Origin: Fodinibius salicampi
Lineage (GTDB): Bacteria > Bacteroidota > Rhodothermia > Balneolales > Balneolaceae
DNA: 64,000 nucleotides
NCBI RefSeq assembly: GCF_039545095.1
Contig: NZ_BAABRS010000005.1
Location: forward strand, 124,001-188,000
Direction: 5' to 3'
The position numbers were made by a program, and so were the translations under genes. The notes beneath the pieces were generated by a model. It saw nothing but the letters and a program-made list of their open reading frames with translations. It did no database searches and was not told the DNA's origin. This document shows positions 10,059 through 19,095 of the stretch, one piece after another (position 1 is the first letter of the stretch; each line of letters starts with the position of its first letter).

Positions 10059-11753
10059 ATGGCAAACGAACAAGCAGGGACGGTTAATTCTGGCCAGGAA
10101 AACGATTTTTTTGGTCACCCACGGGGACTATCAACACTATTTTTCACGGAGCTTTGGGAGCGATTCAGTTATTATGGAATGCGTGCCCTGCTGGTTCTTT
10201 TTATGACAGCAGAAGCCATTGGCAGCAATCCCGGCCTTGGCTTCAGCGTCGGAAAGGCCACAGCCATTTACGGATTATATACTTTTTTCGTGTATGTACT
10301 CTCGCTGCCGGGTGGCTGGGTTGCCGACAAATTATGGGGCCAGCGTAAGGCCGTATTTGTAGGTGGTTGTATTATCGCCGCCGGACACTTTAGCATGGCC
10401 ATCCCCACCACCATGTTCTTTTATATTGGGCTAGCACTCATCGTTATTGGTACCGGCCTGCTAAAGCCCAACGTCAGTTCAATGGTTGGCGATCTTTATC
10501 CCGAAGGCGGGGCCCGCCGCGACGCCGGCTTTTCCATTTTTTATATGGGTATCAACTTCGGAGCTATCTTAGGTCCCCTGCTTTGCGGCCTTCTTGGCGA
10601 AGGATACAACTGGCATTACGGGTTTTCGCTGGCCGGATTTGGAATGATACTCGGACTTATTTCCTATAAATACGGGTATAAATTTTTGGGCAATGCCGGT
10701 GACCTTAAGACCGGTGAAAGCCAGGAAGTACTCAATGCCCGCAGCCGAAAGTTCTACACCATTCTTTCTGTCACCGCAGGTGCTATTGTTGCATTTACCT
10801 TTTTGATGAGCTCGGGCGTCATTGACATTACGCTCCAGACTTTAGCCGAATACCTGGGCGGTGCAGCCGTTACCATTACTATCCTATTTTTTGGATACAT
10901 CATTTTCTTTGGCGGCCATACCAGAGACGAACAAAAAAAGCTAGGGGTTATCTTCTGGCTCTTTATTTTAGCCGCCCTCTTCTGGAGTGGTTTTGAACAG
11001 GCAGGCTCTTCGCTTAATCTCTTTGCCCAGGATCTGACCAACCGCTCGATTGGCGACGTTGCCTGGCTTGATGGAACGACCGCCCTTATCATCACCCTCC
11101 TTATTGCCGTTCCGGTACTTTATATGGTCTACCGTGTAATCAATCGTGATAATCTTTGGTCTTTTGCCAAATGGGTGGTAGGCATTTCTTCGGTAGGGAT
11201 ACTCATTTTTACCTGGTGGCTTATCCAGCGCATCGGTATTGGATGGGAAACACCGGCCAGCACACTGCAGCTTATTAACCCCTTTTTCATTGTCGTATTT
11301 GCCCCCATCTTTGGATGGCTATGGACCTGGCTGGCATCCAGAAATGCAAACCCCTCTATCCCGGTTAAATTTGGATTGGGGTTATTCGGACTTGCCGCCG
11401 GATTTTTCGTGCTGTCTTGGGGCGCAGTCAACGCAACCGAGGCCAACCCTGTAAGTCCATCGTGGCTGATTGTCACCTACTTCCTGCATACCTGTGGCGA
11501 GCTCTGCTTGTCACCTGTGGGACTTTCTTCCATGACCAAGCTGGCACCTAAGACGCGCGTAAGCCAGATGATGGGGGTTTGGTTTGTAGCTGCTGCCGTT
11601 GGGAATCTCTTTGCCGGACTTATGGCCGGCCAGCTTGAAACTCTGGCGCCCAGCAGTCTCTTCTGGAGCGTAGCTATGATTGTAGGCGGCGGTGGAATAG
11701 TTGCCCTGCTTGCCAGCCCCTATGTTAAGCGTCTGATGGGAGATGTGGAGTAA
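10059..11753 (+). CDS. Proton-dependent oligopeptide transporter (POT/PTR2 family)
   Basis: A 564-residue inner-membrane MFS transporter importing di- and tripeptides with protons. The N-terminal POT signature ELWERFSYYGMRALLVLF (about residues 31-48) contains the ExxER proton-coupling motif. GTGLLKPNVSSMVGDLYPE is the second PTR2 signature, and FWSGFEQAGSSLNLFA is the TM7 block. About fourteen membrane segments are expected. It diverges from hutU over a 200-base gap, which fits amino-acid and peptide use but does not prove coregulation. A strong hairpin terminator follows. Confidence 0.93.
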   Translation: MANEQAGTVNSGQENDFFGHPRGLSTLFFTELWERFSYYGMRALLVLFMTAEAIGSNPGLGFSVGKATAIYGLYTFFVYVLSLPGGWVADKLWGQRKAVFVGGCIIAAGHFSMAIPTTMFFYIGLALIVIGTGLLKPNVSSMVGDLYPEGGARRDAGFSIFYMGINFGAILGPLLCGLLGEGYNWHYGFSLAGFGMILGLISYKYGYKFLGNAGDLKTGESQEVLNARSRKFYTILSVTAGAIVAFTFLMSSGVIDITLQTLAEYLGGAAVTITILFFGYIIFFGGHTRDEQKKLGVIFWLFILAALFWSGFEQAGSSLNLFAQDLTNRSIGDVAWLDGTTALIITLLIAVPVLYMVYRVINRDNLWSFAKWVVGISSVGILIFTWWLIQRIGIGWETPASTLQLINPFFIVVFAPIFGWLWTWLASRNANPSIPVKFGLGLFGLAAGFFVLSWGAVNATEANPVSPSWLIVTYFLHTCGELCLSPVGLSSMTKLAPKTRVSQMMGVWFVAAAVGNLFAGLMAGQLETLAPSSLFWSVAMIVGGGGIVALLASPYVKRLMGDVE

Positions 11754-11792
11754 GCGTGATCGAAGACACAGCAAACGAATGGTTTAAAATAA

Positions 11793-11830
11793 AGGGCGTA
11801 CTTTAAGGGTACGCCCTCTCTTTTTATTTC
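11793..11830 (+). terminator. Rho-independent terminator, probably bidirectional
   Basis: The 9-bp perfect stem AGGGCGTAC / GTACGCCCT (11793-11801 with 11809-11817) has a 7-base loop and is followed by CTCTTTTTATTT. It lies 40 bases after the peptide transporter and 42 bases before the end of the opposing fasciclin gene. An A-rich stretch upstream would give a T tract on the other strand, so it may serve both genes. Confidence 0.85.
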
Positions 11831-11872
11831 GTTTAATAATCGCAGATACAACAGTAAAAGCCACTATACCAC

Positions 11873-12835
11873 TTACATTCCGCTGCCGGAGTGGGGATCT
11901 ACAACAGCATCAATAATATAGACGACCCCATTCTTCCCCTCGATATCTGCCTGCTGAACTACGGCCCGGTCTCCATTGAGCGTTATAGTGCCATCATTCG
12001 ACACCGATACCATAAGGTCTTCTCCATTCCGGGTTGTCAGCGTTTGACCGTCACTCAGCTCATCGGATAAGATCTCCTGTTCCACAACATGGTAGTTTAA
12101 AATCTCCCTCAGGTCAGAATCAGAAAGATCATCCACATTTTGCTCAAAGTTTTCAAAGGCCTCGTCAGTTGGGACAAACACTGTAAATTCTGCCGTTTCA
12201 TCTTCCAGAACACCCTCAAGCTCTGTTCGTCCGGACGTACAGTAGCAAGCGAACTTTGACAGGCTGTACCGCTTTTCGATCGCACCAAAAACGGTCAGAT
12301 ACGCATCCGGAAGAAGTACGTTATCAATCTTATGGATTACCCCATTTGCGGTTTCTTTATCCCCTTCGGTAATTATGGCCTTGTGGTTTAGTTCTATATC
12401 ATTATTGGCCCTCACGAATATAGAACTGCCCGCATTCGTTTCTATCTCCTCGTTCTCCTGGATATCGCCTGTAAACATGGCTCCTGACGCTAGGTGATAA
12501 TTGAGGATCTCCTTTAGCTCCTCGCCGGTAAGATCATCCAGCAATCCTTCGGGGAGCTTGTGAAAAGCCGAATCGGTCGGTGCAAAAGCAGTAAAAGATC
12601 CCTCCGATTCCAATTCGGCATCTAATCCTGTTTGTACCAATATGCCTGAAAAGGTCTTTAAGGTACTGTCCTCGCTTACAACGGTCGAAATACTATCATC
12701 ATCAGAGCCGGGATCAGGATCGGGGCCTGTACTGTTTTGTTCGTCGCATCCGGCGATTCCAACTATTGTCATTAAAAAAAGAGCAATTATTGTAGTAATA
12801 CCTGGGAGTCTGTAATTATTTTCTTGTCCTAACAT
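11873..12835 (-). CDS. Fasciclin (FAS1) domain lipoprotein, two repeats
   Basis: 320 residues. A hydrophobic leader ends in the lipobox VGIAGC (Cys30), so it should be lipid-anchored in the envelope, followed by an acidic Asp/Pro linker. Two FAS1 domains follow. The first (about 47-177) has FTAFAPTDSAF, LNYHLASG and ANGVIHKIDNVLLP. The second (about 178-312) has FTVFVPTDEAF, LNYHVV and KNGVVYIIDAVV. FAS1 domains mediate adhesion or matrix contacts. The second repeat has a CYCTSGRT insertion before its conserved block. It ends at the shared terminator with the peptide transporter. Confidence 0.9.
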   Translation of the reverse strand: MLGQENNYRLPGITTIIALFLMTIVGIAGCDEQNSTGPDPDPGSDDDSISTVVSEDSTLKTFSGILVQTGLDAELESEGSFTAFAPTDSAFHKLPEGLLDDLTGEELKEILNYHLASGAMFTGDIQENEEIETNAGSSIFVRANNDIELNHKAIITEGDKETANGVIHKIDNVLLPDAYLTVFGAIEKRYSLSKFACYCTSGRTELEGVLEDETAEFTVFVPTDEAFENFEQNVDDLSDSDLREILNYHVVEQEILSDELSDGQTLTTRNGEDLMVSVSNDGTITLNGDRAVVQQADIEGKNGVVYIIDAVVDPHSGSGM

Positions 12836-13032
12836 TGTATTCCTCTTACGATTTATTATAGTAGATGAGTCTTTTTTACTTAAACAAGAACCTTAAAAAC
12901 TTGTTCCCCAACCTGTCGAAACTGCCAGTTATTTATGTTGATGATGTAGCGGCCAATACCTTCACCCAGCCTCCGTTAGTAACTGACTTGCTACACATCT
13001 GGAACCTAATACTGCTATACTAACCCTTTCCT

Positions 13033-13125
13033 ACCTTACGACGGGACCCTGTCGTAGTCGTAACATGAGCTATTCCAGCCCTACGACAGGGTGCTGTCGT
13101 GGCCCTGACATAGGGTACTTCAGCC
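13033..13125. repeat. Two imperfect palindromic units spaced 45 bp apart
   Basis: Near-palindromes ACGACGGGACCCTGTCGT (13038-13055) and ACGACAGGGTGCTGTCGT (13083-13100) sit in two related units that both end in CAGCC, about 70 percent alike by my alignment. They lie in the roughly 290-bp gap between the fasciclin gene and the 3' end of the frameshifted DUF4469 gene. The rest of that gap (12836-13032) shows nothing I recognise. It could be a REP-like element or a structured 3' region. Confidence 0.5.
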
Positions 13126-13127
13126 GG

Positions 13128-13828
13128 CTACGCTACCGTTAATTCAGGAGTAAATATGCCCGTCCACAGCCTGTTGCCGTTACGCGGAGTGGTCCTTACT
13201 TCCAACCCGTAGGTGCCGGCAGTAAGGGCTTCCGGAATGCGCAGGAGGAGTCTCTTCGGCTCGTTGGTGCGAATGTCCGGGGACTTGACCTCGTAGTCAC
13301 TGAATTCACTCACAAAGAACACCCTTCGACCTCCAGGTTGTTATATATCTTTAGGTTGTCACCTGTAACTTCCAGTACGCCGTCCGGGGTAAGAATATCG
13401 CCATTGGTCCTGCTGCCCCAGTCGTAGATCTTCTCGATGTGAGGGAGGAGATCCTGTCCATCCACCTTTTGAAGCGTAACGTTATCGGCGACCCCGGTAA
13501 CACTTTTTTTGGCCACCACGCTGACCACCACCCGGTGGCGTTCCGGGTCAAATTGATCCTCATCGCCATTAAAAACTCCGCGGATGCCGTAAAGGGTATA
13601 GATATAGTCTCCGTTGTAGCCTTCACCGCGCCGTATATATTCCATGATGGCCGACCAGTAGCTATCGATCACGGCATTAACTTCAGTGGATTTAAGGATA
13701 GAGCCAGCACCGGTAATGGACTCAATCAGATCTTCGCGGGTTTTAACGGATACATCCGCTGGGCGGGCCAGGCAGTCGTTACGATTATTTGCTGTAAAAT
13801 GATTATCGTAAAGTCTGTAGCGCAGCAT
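13128..13828 (-). pseudogene. HU-like DNA-binding / DUF4469 protein, frameshifted
   Basis: Two adjacent frames make one recognisable protein. The first (13828 to 13310, 172 residues) opens RYRLYDNHFTAN and has the Bacteroidota HU-like domain with YGIRGVFNG and FDPERH, then LTPDGVLEVTGDNLKI. It ends abruptly after NLEVEG. The second (from about 13322 to 13128) continues VFFVSEFSDYEV and ends with the DUF4469 C-terminus AGTYGLEVRTTPRNG. A missing base in the G run GAAGGGTGTTC explains the break; one more G restores GAA-GGG-GTG-TTC. The full protein would be about 233 residues. It may be a genuine mutation or a sequencing error in a homopolymer. Confidence 0.75.
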
Positions 13829-14050
13829 GTTCTCAGATATGCTTCGTTATGGGTTTATATCCTCTATGATAGTTGCTGAAGCGGTATCCGAGGTTTTCTT
13901 ACTATATTATTAAACCTGGAAACCATACCGCATCACCATAATAGTAAGAGCGTTTAACAACCCATTCCTTACATTTTTTTTGAGAACTCCCCATCTAATC
14001 CCGGTCCATACCCTGAGAAACCTTTAGTCTGTAACTTTTGACAACTCCAA

Positions 14051-14139
14051 CTGCCATTGCGAATGAAATTAAACAATCTCTCGATTAGAGCATTCTAAAG
14101 GAGATTGCTTCCCGCCATCCGGCGGATCGCAATGACAGC
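14051..14139. repeat. Inverted-repeat intergenic element (CTGYCATTGCGA ... CAATCTC type)
   Basis: The left arm starts CTGCCATTGCGA and reaches CAATCTC. The right arm starts GAGATTGC and ends TCGCAATGACAG, the reverse complement of the left with one mismatch at the tip. The middle holds a small GC-rich palindrome (CCGCCATCCGGCGG). Elements with these tips occur in many Bacteroidota intergenic regions as small non-coding repeats. It sits in the 372-bp gap between the DUF4469 gene and purU. The remaining 13829-14050 shows no feature I can name. Confidence 0.6.
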
Positions 14140-14200
14140 TTGTAAAAGTGATGGTTTTGCCAAGGCCTCCAAAAAAGAAATGCCCCTCTATACTATTATG

Positions 14201-15037
14201 TTATTCAAACACTATCGTCCGACCATTGTGGATGAAAATCCGCTCTTCGAGCAGCAGCTTTACCGCTTTGGCCAATACCGTTTTCTCTACATCTCTCCCT
14301 GCGCTTGCCATCTCTTCAGCCGTATAGGAATGGTTAACCGGCATCACATCCTGTGCGATAATAGGTCCCTCGTCCAGGTCATCCGTAACAAAATGGGCCG
14401 TGGCGCCAATAATTTTCACGCCCCGCTCAAAGGCCTGCTGGTATGGGTTGGCCCCGATAAAAGCCGGAAGAAAGGAATGATGAATATTGATGATTTTGTC
14501 CTTGTACCGGTCTACAAAATCCGAAGAGAAAATCCGCATATACTTTGCCAGCACAATATAATCAGGCTGGTACTGCTCCAGCACCTCTTCTACCTTTGCT
14601 TCATGCGTTTTCCGGTCTATTTTCTCATGGCTGATAGCGTGAAAAGGAACATCGAAAGCCTCTGACAGTGACCTCAGGTTATCATGGTTACTTATTACAG
14701 CCTGTACATCCGCAGGAATCTCGCCATTACTATATCGCAATAACAAATCGCCCAGGCAGTGCGGTTCTTTTGTCGCCATAATAACAATCGACCGGTCACC
14801 TATTTCCGCATGACGGATATCTGCCTCATTAGGTAAAGATGTCCGAAGGTCTTCCAGAACACCATTGGGCGTTTCCTCCCCTTCAAAAGCCGTCCGCATC
14901 ACAAAATGATCGGTGGTGGTATCCACAAATTCCTGGTTACTTACAATATTCAGTCCGTGCCGGTAGAGTACTTCTGTTATTCTATACACCAATCCTTTTT
15001 CATCCGGACAATCTATATGCAGTACCTGTTTTTCCAT
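14201..15037 (-). CDS. purU: Formyltetrahydrofolate deformylase
   Basis: Hydrolyses 10-formyl-tetrahydrofolate to formate and tetrahydrofolate, balancing one-carbon pools and feeding formate to PurT-type purine synthesis. The 278 residues are the usual length. An N-terminal ACT domain (about 1-80, LHIDCPDEKGLVYRITEVL) is followed by the formyltransferase fold with INIHHSFLPAFIGANPY (the HxSxLP catalytic block) and GATAHFVTDDLDEGPII with its conserved Asp. The start ATG at 15037 has no strong ribosome binding site, as for most genes here. It diverges from mnmE. Confidence 0.95.
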   Translation of the reverse strand: MEKQVLHIDCPDEKGLVYRITEVLYRHGLNIVSNQEFVDTTTDHFVMRTAFEGEETPNGVLEDLRTSLPNEADIRHAEIGDRSIVIMATKEPHCLGDLLLRYSNGEIPADVQAVISNHDNLRSLSEAFDVPFHAISHEKIDRKTHEAKVEEVLEQYQPDYIVLAKYMRIFSSDFVDRYKDKIINIHHSFLPAFIGANPYQQAFERGVKIIGATAHFVTDDLDEGPIIAQDVMPVNHSYTAEEMASAGRDVEKTVLAKAVKLLLEERIFIHNGRTIVFE

Positions 15038-15331
15038 TATATCCCAGTAATTAGATAATTTTTTCTTGTTACCTCGCTATGCAGTGAACATGTAATCGTT
15101 GTAGTATTATATCAGTTTTATAGTCCTTTAGGTGACCCTTTTTCCCTACAAGCAGGGAAAAGACGCCTTACCAGGATGCATAGGGCATATAAGCGTGGGG
15201 CAACCATTTCGGATATGAGATAATGATAAAATTGACCGTAATCAACTGATATTAAAGATTCCAAATACTTAGGTAGGAGGCCAGCCAATAAGTTGATTTC
15301 TTAATAACTGCCCCTAAATAATCAAGAATTA

Positions 15332-15449
15332 TTCAATCTCCCTAAATCCCTCTTCTCCAAGAGGGACTTCTAAAATGCGCTCTATTTGATTAAGAGCTAT
15401 TTCAAAGCTAAAAGAATTCCTCCTTGGAGAAGGAGGACAGGAGGATTGA
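15332..15449. repeat. 118-bp inverted-repeat element with CTTCTCCAAG arms
   Basis: The left arm (about 15332-15370) and right arm (about 15414-15449) are imperfect reverse complements. Both begin at the outside with TCAATC and carry CTTCTCCAAG plus a purine/pyrimidine-rich GAGG block; about 43 bp separates them. This resembles small palindromic units scattered through Bacteroidota genomes. It lies in the 570-bp purU-mnmE gap, which also has a hairpin at 15140-15161 (TTTTCCCT / AGGGAAAA). No ORF, transposase or flanking duplication is visible. Confidence 0.55.
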
Positions 15450-15520
15450 TAGAAATATAATTTTATCACCTGAATTTTTTAATTAAATGGTAATAAGTAT
15501 AACCTTTTGGCCAGCCTCTA

Positions 15521-15539
15521 GACGGGTTACCAACCCGTC
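15521..15539. repeat. Perfect hairpin GACGGGTT-acc-AACCCGTC
   Basis: An 8-bp perfect stem with a 3-base loop, 70-90 bases before mnmE. No T tract follows, so it is not a standard terminator. It could be a further short repeat unit or a structured leader upstream of mnmE. Confidence 0.45.
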
Positions 15540-15611
15540 CTACATTGAATATTATTCCCCGAGACATTATCCGGAATGAATATCCCTCCAAAAGCCCTTA
15601 TCTTAGACACT

Positions 15612-16997
15612 ATGAATCAACAAAACGACATCACCCAAAAAGAACCCATTACCGCCATTGCCACACCCGTGGGGGAAGGCGGTATTGCTGTTATCCGTGT
15701 TTCAGGCAAAAATGCCATTGCCACGGTTAATGAGGCTTTTAAAGGAAACGACCTCACTGCCCAGGATTCCCATACGGTTCACTTCGGAAAAATCCTGGAT
15801 GGCGAAGGCGAAGTTGTGGATGAAGTACTGGCGACTCTGTTCCACGCTCCCAAATCATATACCGGCGAAGAAACGGTAGAAATATCGTGCCACGGCGGGG
15901 TACTGGTGACGCAAGCGGTACTGGAAGCGATGCTTGACCTGGGTATACGCTCGGCCGAACCGGGGGAATTCACGCAGCGCGCATTCCTGAACGGAAAGAT
16001 GGAATTGAGCCAGGCCGAGGCAGTAGCCGATCTCATCCACGCCAAAAGTAAAAAAGCCCTTGATTCTGCTCATCAACAGCTGGAAGGGCGCCTCGGGGAA
16101 CACATCAAGCAGTTTCGGCAGCAAATTATCGATGCCACAGCCATGGTAGAGCTGGAGCTCGATTTCGCGGAGGAAGATGTGGAATTTGCCAATAAAGAAG
16201 AGCTCAAAGAGCTGCTCGTTGAGCTGGATGAAGAAATTGACAACTTGTTGGCCACCTACGAAACGGGACGGCTGGTCAAGCACGGCGTAAAAACGGTTTT
16301 CATTGGCCTGCCCAATGCCGGCAAATCAACCCTGCTGAACACCCTGGTAGGCAAAGACCGCGCTATAGTTACGGAAATTGCCGGCACCACCCGCGATACG
16401 ATCGACGTGGACTGGAGCTATGACGGGCTCCGGTTTATTCTTACGGATACGGCCGGACTACGAGAAACCGAAGATATTGTAGAAGCAGAGGGCGTCAAAC
16501 GATCCCAAAAAGCATTTGATGAAGCCGACCTCGCGGTCTATCTCAAGGATTTGTCTCGTGAACTGACGTCCGAAGAGCGCGAAGATATTGCCCGCTTCCA
16601 AAAAGCGGCCGGCGAAACGCCTTTCGTGCTTATCGGTACCAAAAACGATATCGCACTGGAGGTAGAGGACGAGCGCATGGATTACGATCTGAAGATATCG
16701 GCTCTGGAAGGCGAAAAGATTGAAGAACTCAAGAAACTGATGAAACAGCGCGCCTTGGAAAACAAGGAATATGACTCTTCGAGCCTGCTGGTTACCTCCA
16801 GCCGCCACCGCGATGCCCTGCAAAAAGCCCAGGAAAATGTTCGAAGTGCTATTCAGGCCCTGGAGCAGGGAATGACCGGCGACTTCCTCGCCATTGATTT
16901 ACGGGCTGCCCTCAAAGACCTGGGAACAATCACCGGAGAAATTACGACCGAAGATATCTTGGATTCCATATTCTCACGGTTTTGTATTGGTAAGTAA
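15612..16997 (+). CDS. mnmE: tRNA uridine-5-carboxymethylaminomethyl modification GTPase
   Basis: Works with MnmG to install the cmnm5 group at the wobble uridine (U34) of certain tRNAs. From the ATG at 15612 it is 461 residues, near the family norm; an in-frame ATG at 15576 would add 12 residues unlike MnmE. It has the N-terminal folate-binding domain (ITAIATPVGEGGIAVIRVSG), a helical domain, and an inserted G domain with P-loop GLPNAGKST (about 232-240), DTAGLRE and GTKND. The C-terminal FCIGK holds the essential cysteine. Its partner mnmG is 25 kb away here. Confidence 0.96.
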   Translation: MNQQNDITQKEPITAIATPVGEGGIAVIRVSGKNAIATVNEAFKGNDLTAQDSHTVHFGKILDGEGEVVDEVLATLFHAPKSYTGEETVEISCHGGVLVTQAVLEAMLDLGIRSAEPGEFTQRAFLNGKMELSQAEAVADLIHAKSKKALDSAHQQLEGRLGEHIKQFRQQIIDATAMVELELDFAEEDVEFANKEELKELLVELDEEIDNLLATYETGRLVKHGVKTVFIGLPNAGKSTLLNTLVGKDRAIVTEIAGTTRDTIDVDWSYDGLRFILTDTAGLRETEDIVEAEGVKRSQKAFDEADLAVYLKDLSRELTSEEREDIARFQKAAGETPFVLIGTKNDIALEVEDERMDYDLKISALEGEKIEELKKLMKQRALENKEYDSSSLLVTSSRHRDALQKAQENVRSAIQALEQGMTGDFLAIDLRAALKDLGTITGEITTEDILDSIFSRFCIGK

Positions 16998-17189
16998 AGT
17001 ATCCGCTTTCTTAATCATGCCATTCCATTCGGTCACGAAGCATCTTATCACAACCTTTGACACTGGATAACAGCTGCAGAAGAATTAACTAATCCTGAAT
17101 TTTATTGCTGATTAGCAAACTGTATCGGGAAAACTATAGTTATATGAGTAAGAAAAAGAATAGAAATTAAACTCACAGATTCTCTTTCC

Positions 17190-17786
17190 ATGAAAATTAT
17201 TATTGTAGGAGCTACGGGCACCATCGGACAAAAAGTAACGGCCGACCTTGAAGGTGAACACGACATCATTAAAGTGGGAACCCAAAGCGGTGATATACAG
17301 GCTGATATTACAAAGCCGGGTTCGGTCAAAAGCCTATTCAAGAAGGTAGGGTCTTTCGATGCTTTGGTAAGTGCAGCCGGCGGCGGACATTTCGGTCCCC
17401 TGAAGGAAATGGACAGCGATGATTTCCAGGTTGGTCTGAACAGCAAGCTCGCAGGACAAGCAAATCTCGTTTTAACCGGACAGCATTACATCAACCCCAA
17501 AGGATCGTTTACGCTCATATCTGGCATCCTTTCGGATGATCCGGTCTATGCCTCGGCGAATCTTGCCGCGACCAACGGAGCAATTAATAGCTTTGTGGTT
17601 GCTGCGGCCCGGGAGCTGGAAAATGATGTGCGCATTAATGCTGTAAGTCCGGGCGTGGTGGAAGACTCTCCCGAGTTTTTTGATGCCTTCCCGGGGCACC
17701 GACCTGTGGAAATGGACCGCGTGGTAAGGGCTTTCCGCAAAAGCGTGCTCGGATCTATCTCCGGCGAAGTGATCGAAGTCTGGTAA
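17190..17786 (+). CDS. Short SDR-family protein lacking the YxxxK motif
   Basis: 198 residues with the Rossmann nucleotide motif GATGTIG (residues 7-13), the NAG-equivalent SAAGGG, and INAVSPGVV near the C-terminus, all typical of short-chain dehydrogenases. Where the catalytic Tyr-x-x-x-Lys should be, the sequence reads YASANLAATNGAINSF, so the lysine is missing. A compact SDR subfamily with this feature exists; whether it reduces anything is unclear. The aldo/keto reductase follows 42 bases downstream, suggesting cotranscription. Confidence 0.8.
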   Translation: MKIIIVGATGTIGQKVTADLEGEHDIIKVGTQSGDIQADITKPGSVKSLFKKVGSFDALVSAAGGGHFGPLKEMDSDDFQVGLNSKLAGQANLVLTGQHYINPKGSFTLISGILSDDPVYASANLAATNGAINSFVVAAARELENDVRINAVSPGVVEDSPEFFDAFPGHRPVEMDRVVRAFRKSVLGSISGEVIEVW

Positions 17787-17828
17787 TAAGCTTTCATTAC
17801 AGCGCAAATAACCCAAGATAGTATAATC

Positions 17829-18908
17829 ATGAAACATCCAACTCTCGAAAATTTCTTTTTAATGGCTCCCGACTCTAATAAAGGAAGTTCATCGCCAACT
17901 ACAGAAGATACATCGGAACCCGGTTTTCGCATCAATGATCCTATTAGCCTGGGTGGCGTTGCTGCCGGGAACGGCTTCCACGTGAATAGCGATCAACAAA
18001 TTAACGATACCCTCGAGGCGGCCTGGGAGGCCGGAGTTCGCTATTTTGATACTGCCCCTTTATACGGATATGGCCTCAGTGAGCGCCGCTTTGGAAGGTT
18101 TTTGTTCAACAAAGACCGCGATGATTTTATCCTGTCAACCAAAGTGGGACGTCTGCTCCATCCCGATCCCGACTTCAGCGCTGATCCTGATGACATCTGG
18201 AAAGGTCAACTTAACTTCGAGACCGCCTTTGACTATACTGCCGAAGGGGTACGCCGATCCATCGAAGACAGTATGCATCGGATGGGACTTTCCAGTATTG
18301 ATGTCGTTTATATACACGACCTGTCACCGGATATGATGGGTAAAGAATGGACGGAGTACTTTGAAATAGCCCGAGAAGGAGCCATGCCGGAATTAACGCG
18401 CATGCGCGAAGAGGGTATTATTAAAGCATGGGGCATCGGTGTCAATACAATCGAACCGATCTTGAAAACCATTGAAACAGCCGATCCGGATATTGTACTT
18501 TCGGCCACCCAGTACTCGCTGATGAACCACCAGGATTCACTGGAACGGCTCTTCCCGGCCTGCGAAAAGAATGATGTCTCGGTCGTAGTGGGTGCTGCGG
18601 TCAATGCAGGCTTTCTGGCCGGTAAAGATCGTTTTGATTATGGCGGTTCCATCCCGGAGGGACTCCTTAAACGAAGAGAGCGCATCCATGCTATTGCCGA
18701 TAAATATGATGTGGATCTCCGTACCGCGGCCCTTCAGTTTTCCTTTGCGCCCAAAGCCGTAACTTCTGTTGTGACAGGCGCAAGCAAGCCATACCAGATT
18801 GTGGATAACGTAAGCTCTATGGATACAGATATTCCCTCCGGTTTCTGGAAAGAACTTAAGGAGGAACAGCTCATTTCATCATTGGCTCCCGAACCCGGTA
18901 ATGAATAA
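17829..18908 (+). CDS. Aldo/keto reductase (aldose dehydrogenase-like)
   Basis: 359 residues with a TIM-barrel AKR fold. After a poorly conserved 35-residue leader come LGGVAAGNGF, then GVRYFDTAPLYGYGLSE containing the catalytic Asp and Tyr, then STKVGRLL with the Lys. The order and wording resemble the D-threo-aldose 1-dehydrogenase / pyridoxal 4-dehydrogenase branch. NAD(P) binding is supported by the C-terminal SVVTGASKP. It is cytoplasmic and probably cotranscribed with the SDR gene upstream. Confidence 0.85.
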   Translation: MKHPTLENFFLMAPDSNKGSSSPTTEDTSEPGFRINDPISLGGVAAGNGFHVNSDQQINDTLEAAWEAGVRYFDTAPLYGYGLSERRFGRFLFNKDRDDFILSTKVGRLLHPDPDFSADPDDIWKGQLNFETAFDYTAEGVRRSIEDSMHRMGLSSIDVVYIHDLSPDMMGKEWTEYFEIAREGAMPELTRMREEGIIKAWGIGVNTIEPILKTIETADPDIVLSATQYSLMNHQDSLERLFPACEKNDVSVVVGAAVNAGFLAGKDRFDYGGSIPEGLLKRRERIHAIADKYDVDLRTAALQFSFAPKAVTSVVTGASKPYQIVDNVSSMDTDIPSGFWKELKEEQLISSLAPEPGNE

Positions 18909-19095
18909 TCGTATAGTTTGATAAGTTTATGATTGAGTGGTGAAGATGTGGAAGGATATCTTCTTTTTAAATCCCAGTTGGATGAATGCGGGGAATAATT
19001 TCTGAAGCATCAAACCCTATTTCTTCTAAAACTGTTTACATATCATGAATTCAGGTAAAGAAACGCTATCTCTGGAATTGAATATTATTTAGCCA

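Noticed and set aside
13310-13330. Programmed ribosomal frameshift in the DUF4469 gene
   Set aside because: No slippery heptamer or downstream stem-loop suited to a programmed shift is visible; a lost G in a short G run is simpler.
15140-15161. TTTTCCCT hairpin as a terminator for mnmE or purU
   Set aside because: It lies upstream of both divergent genes and lacks a T tract in a useful position.
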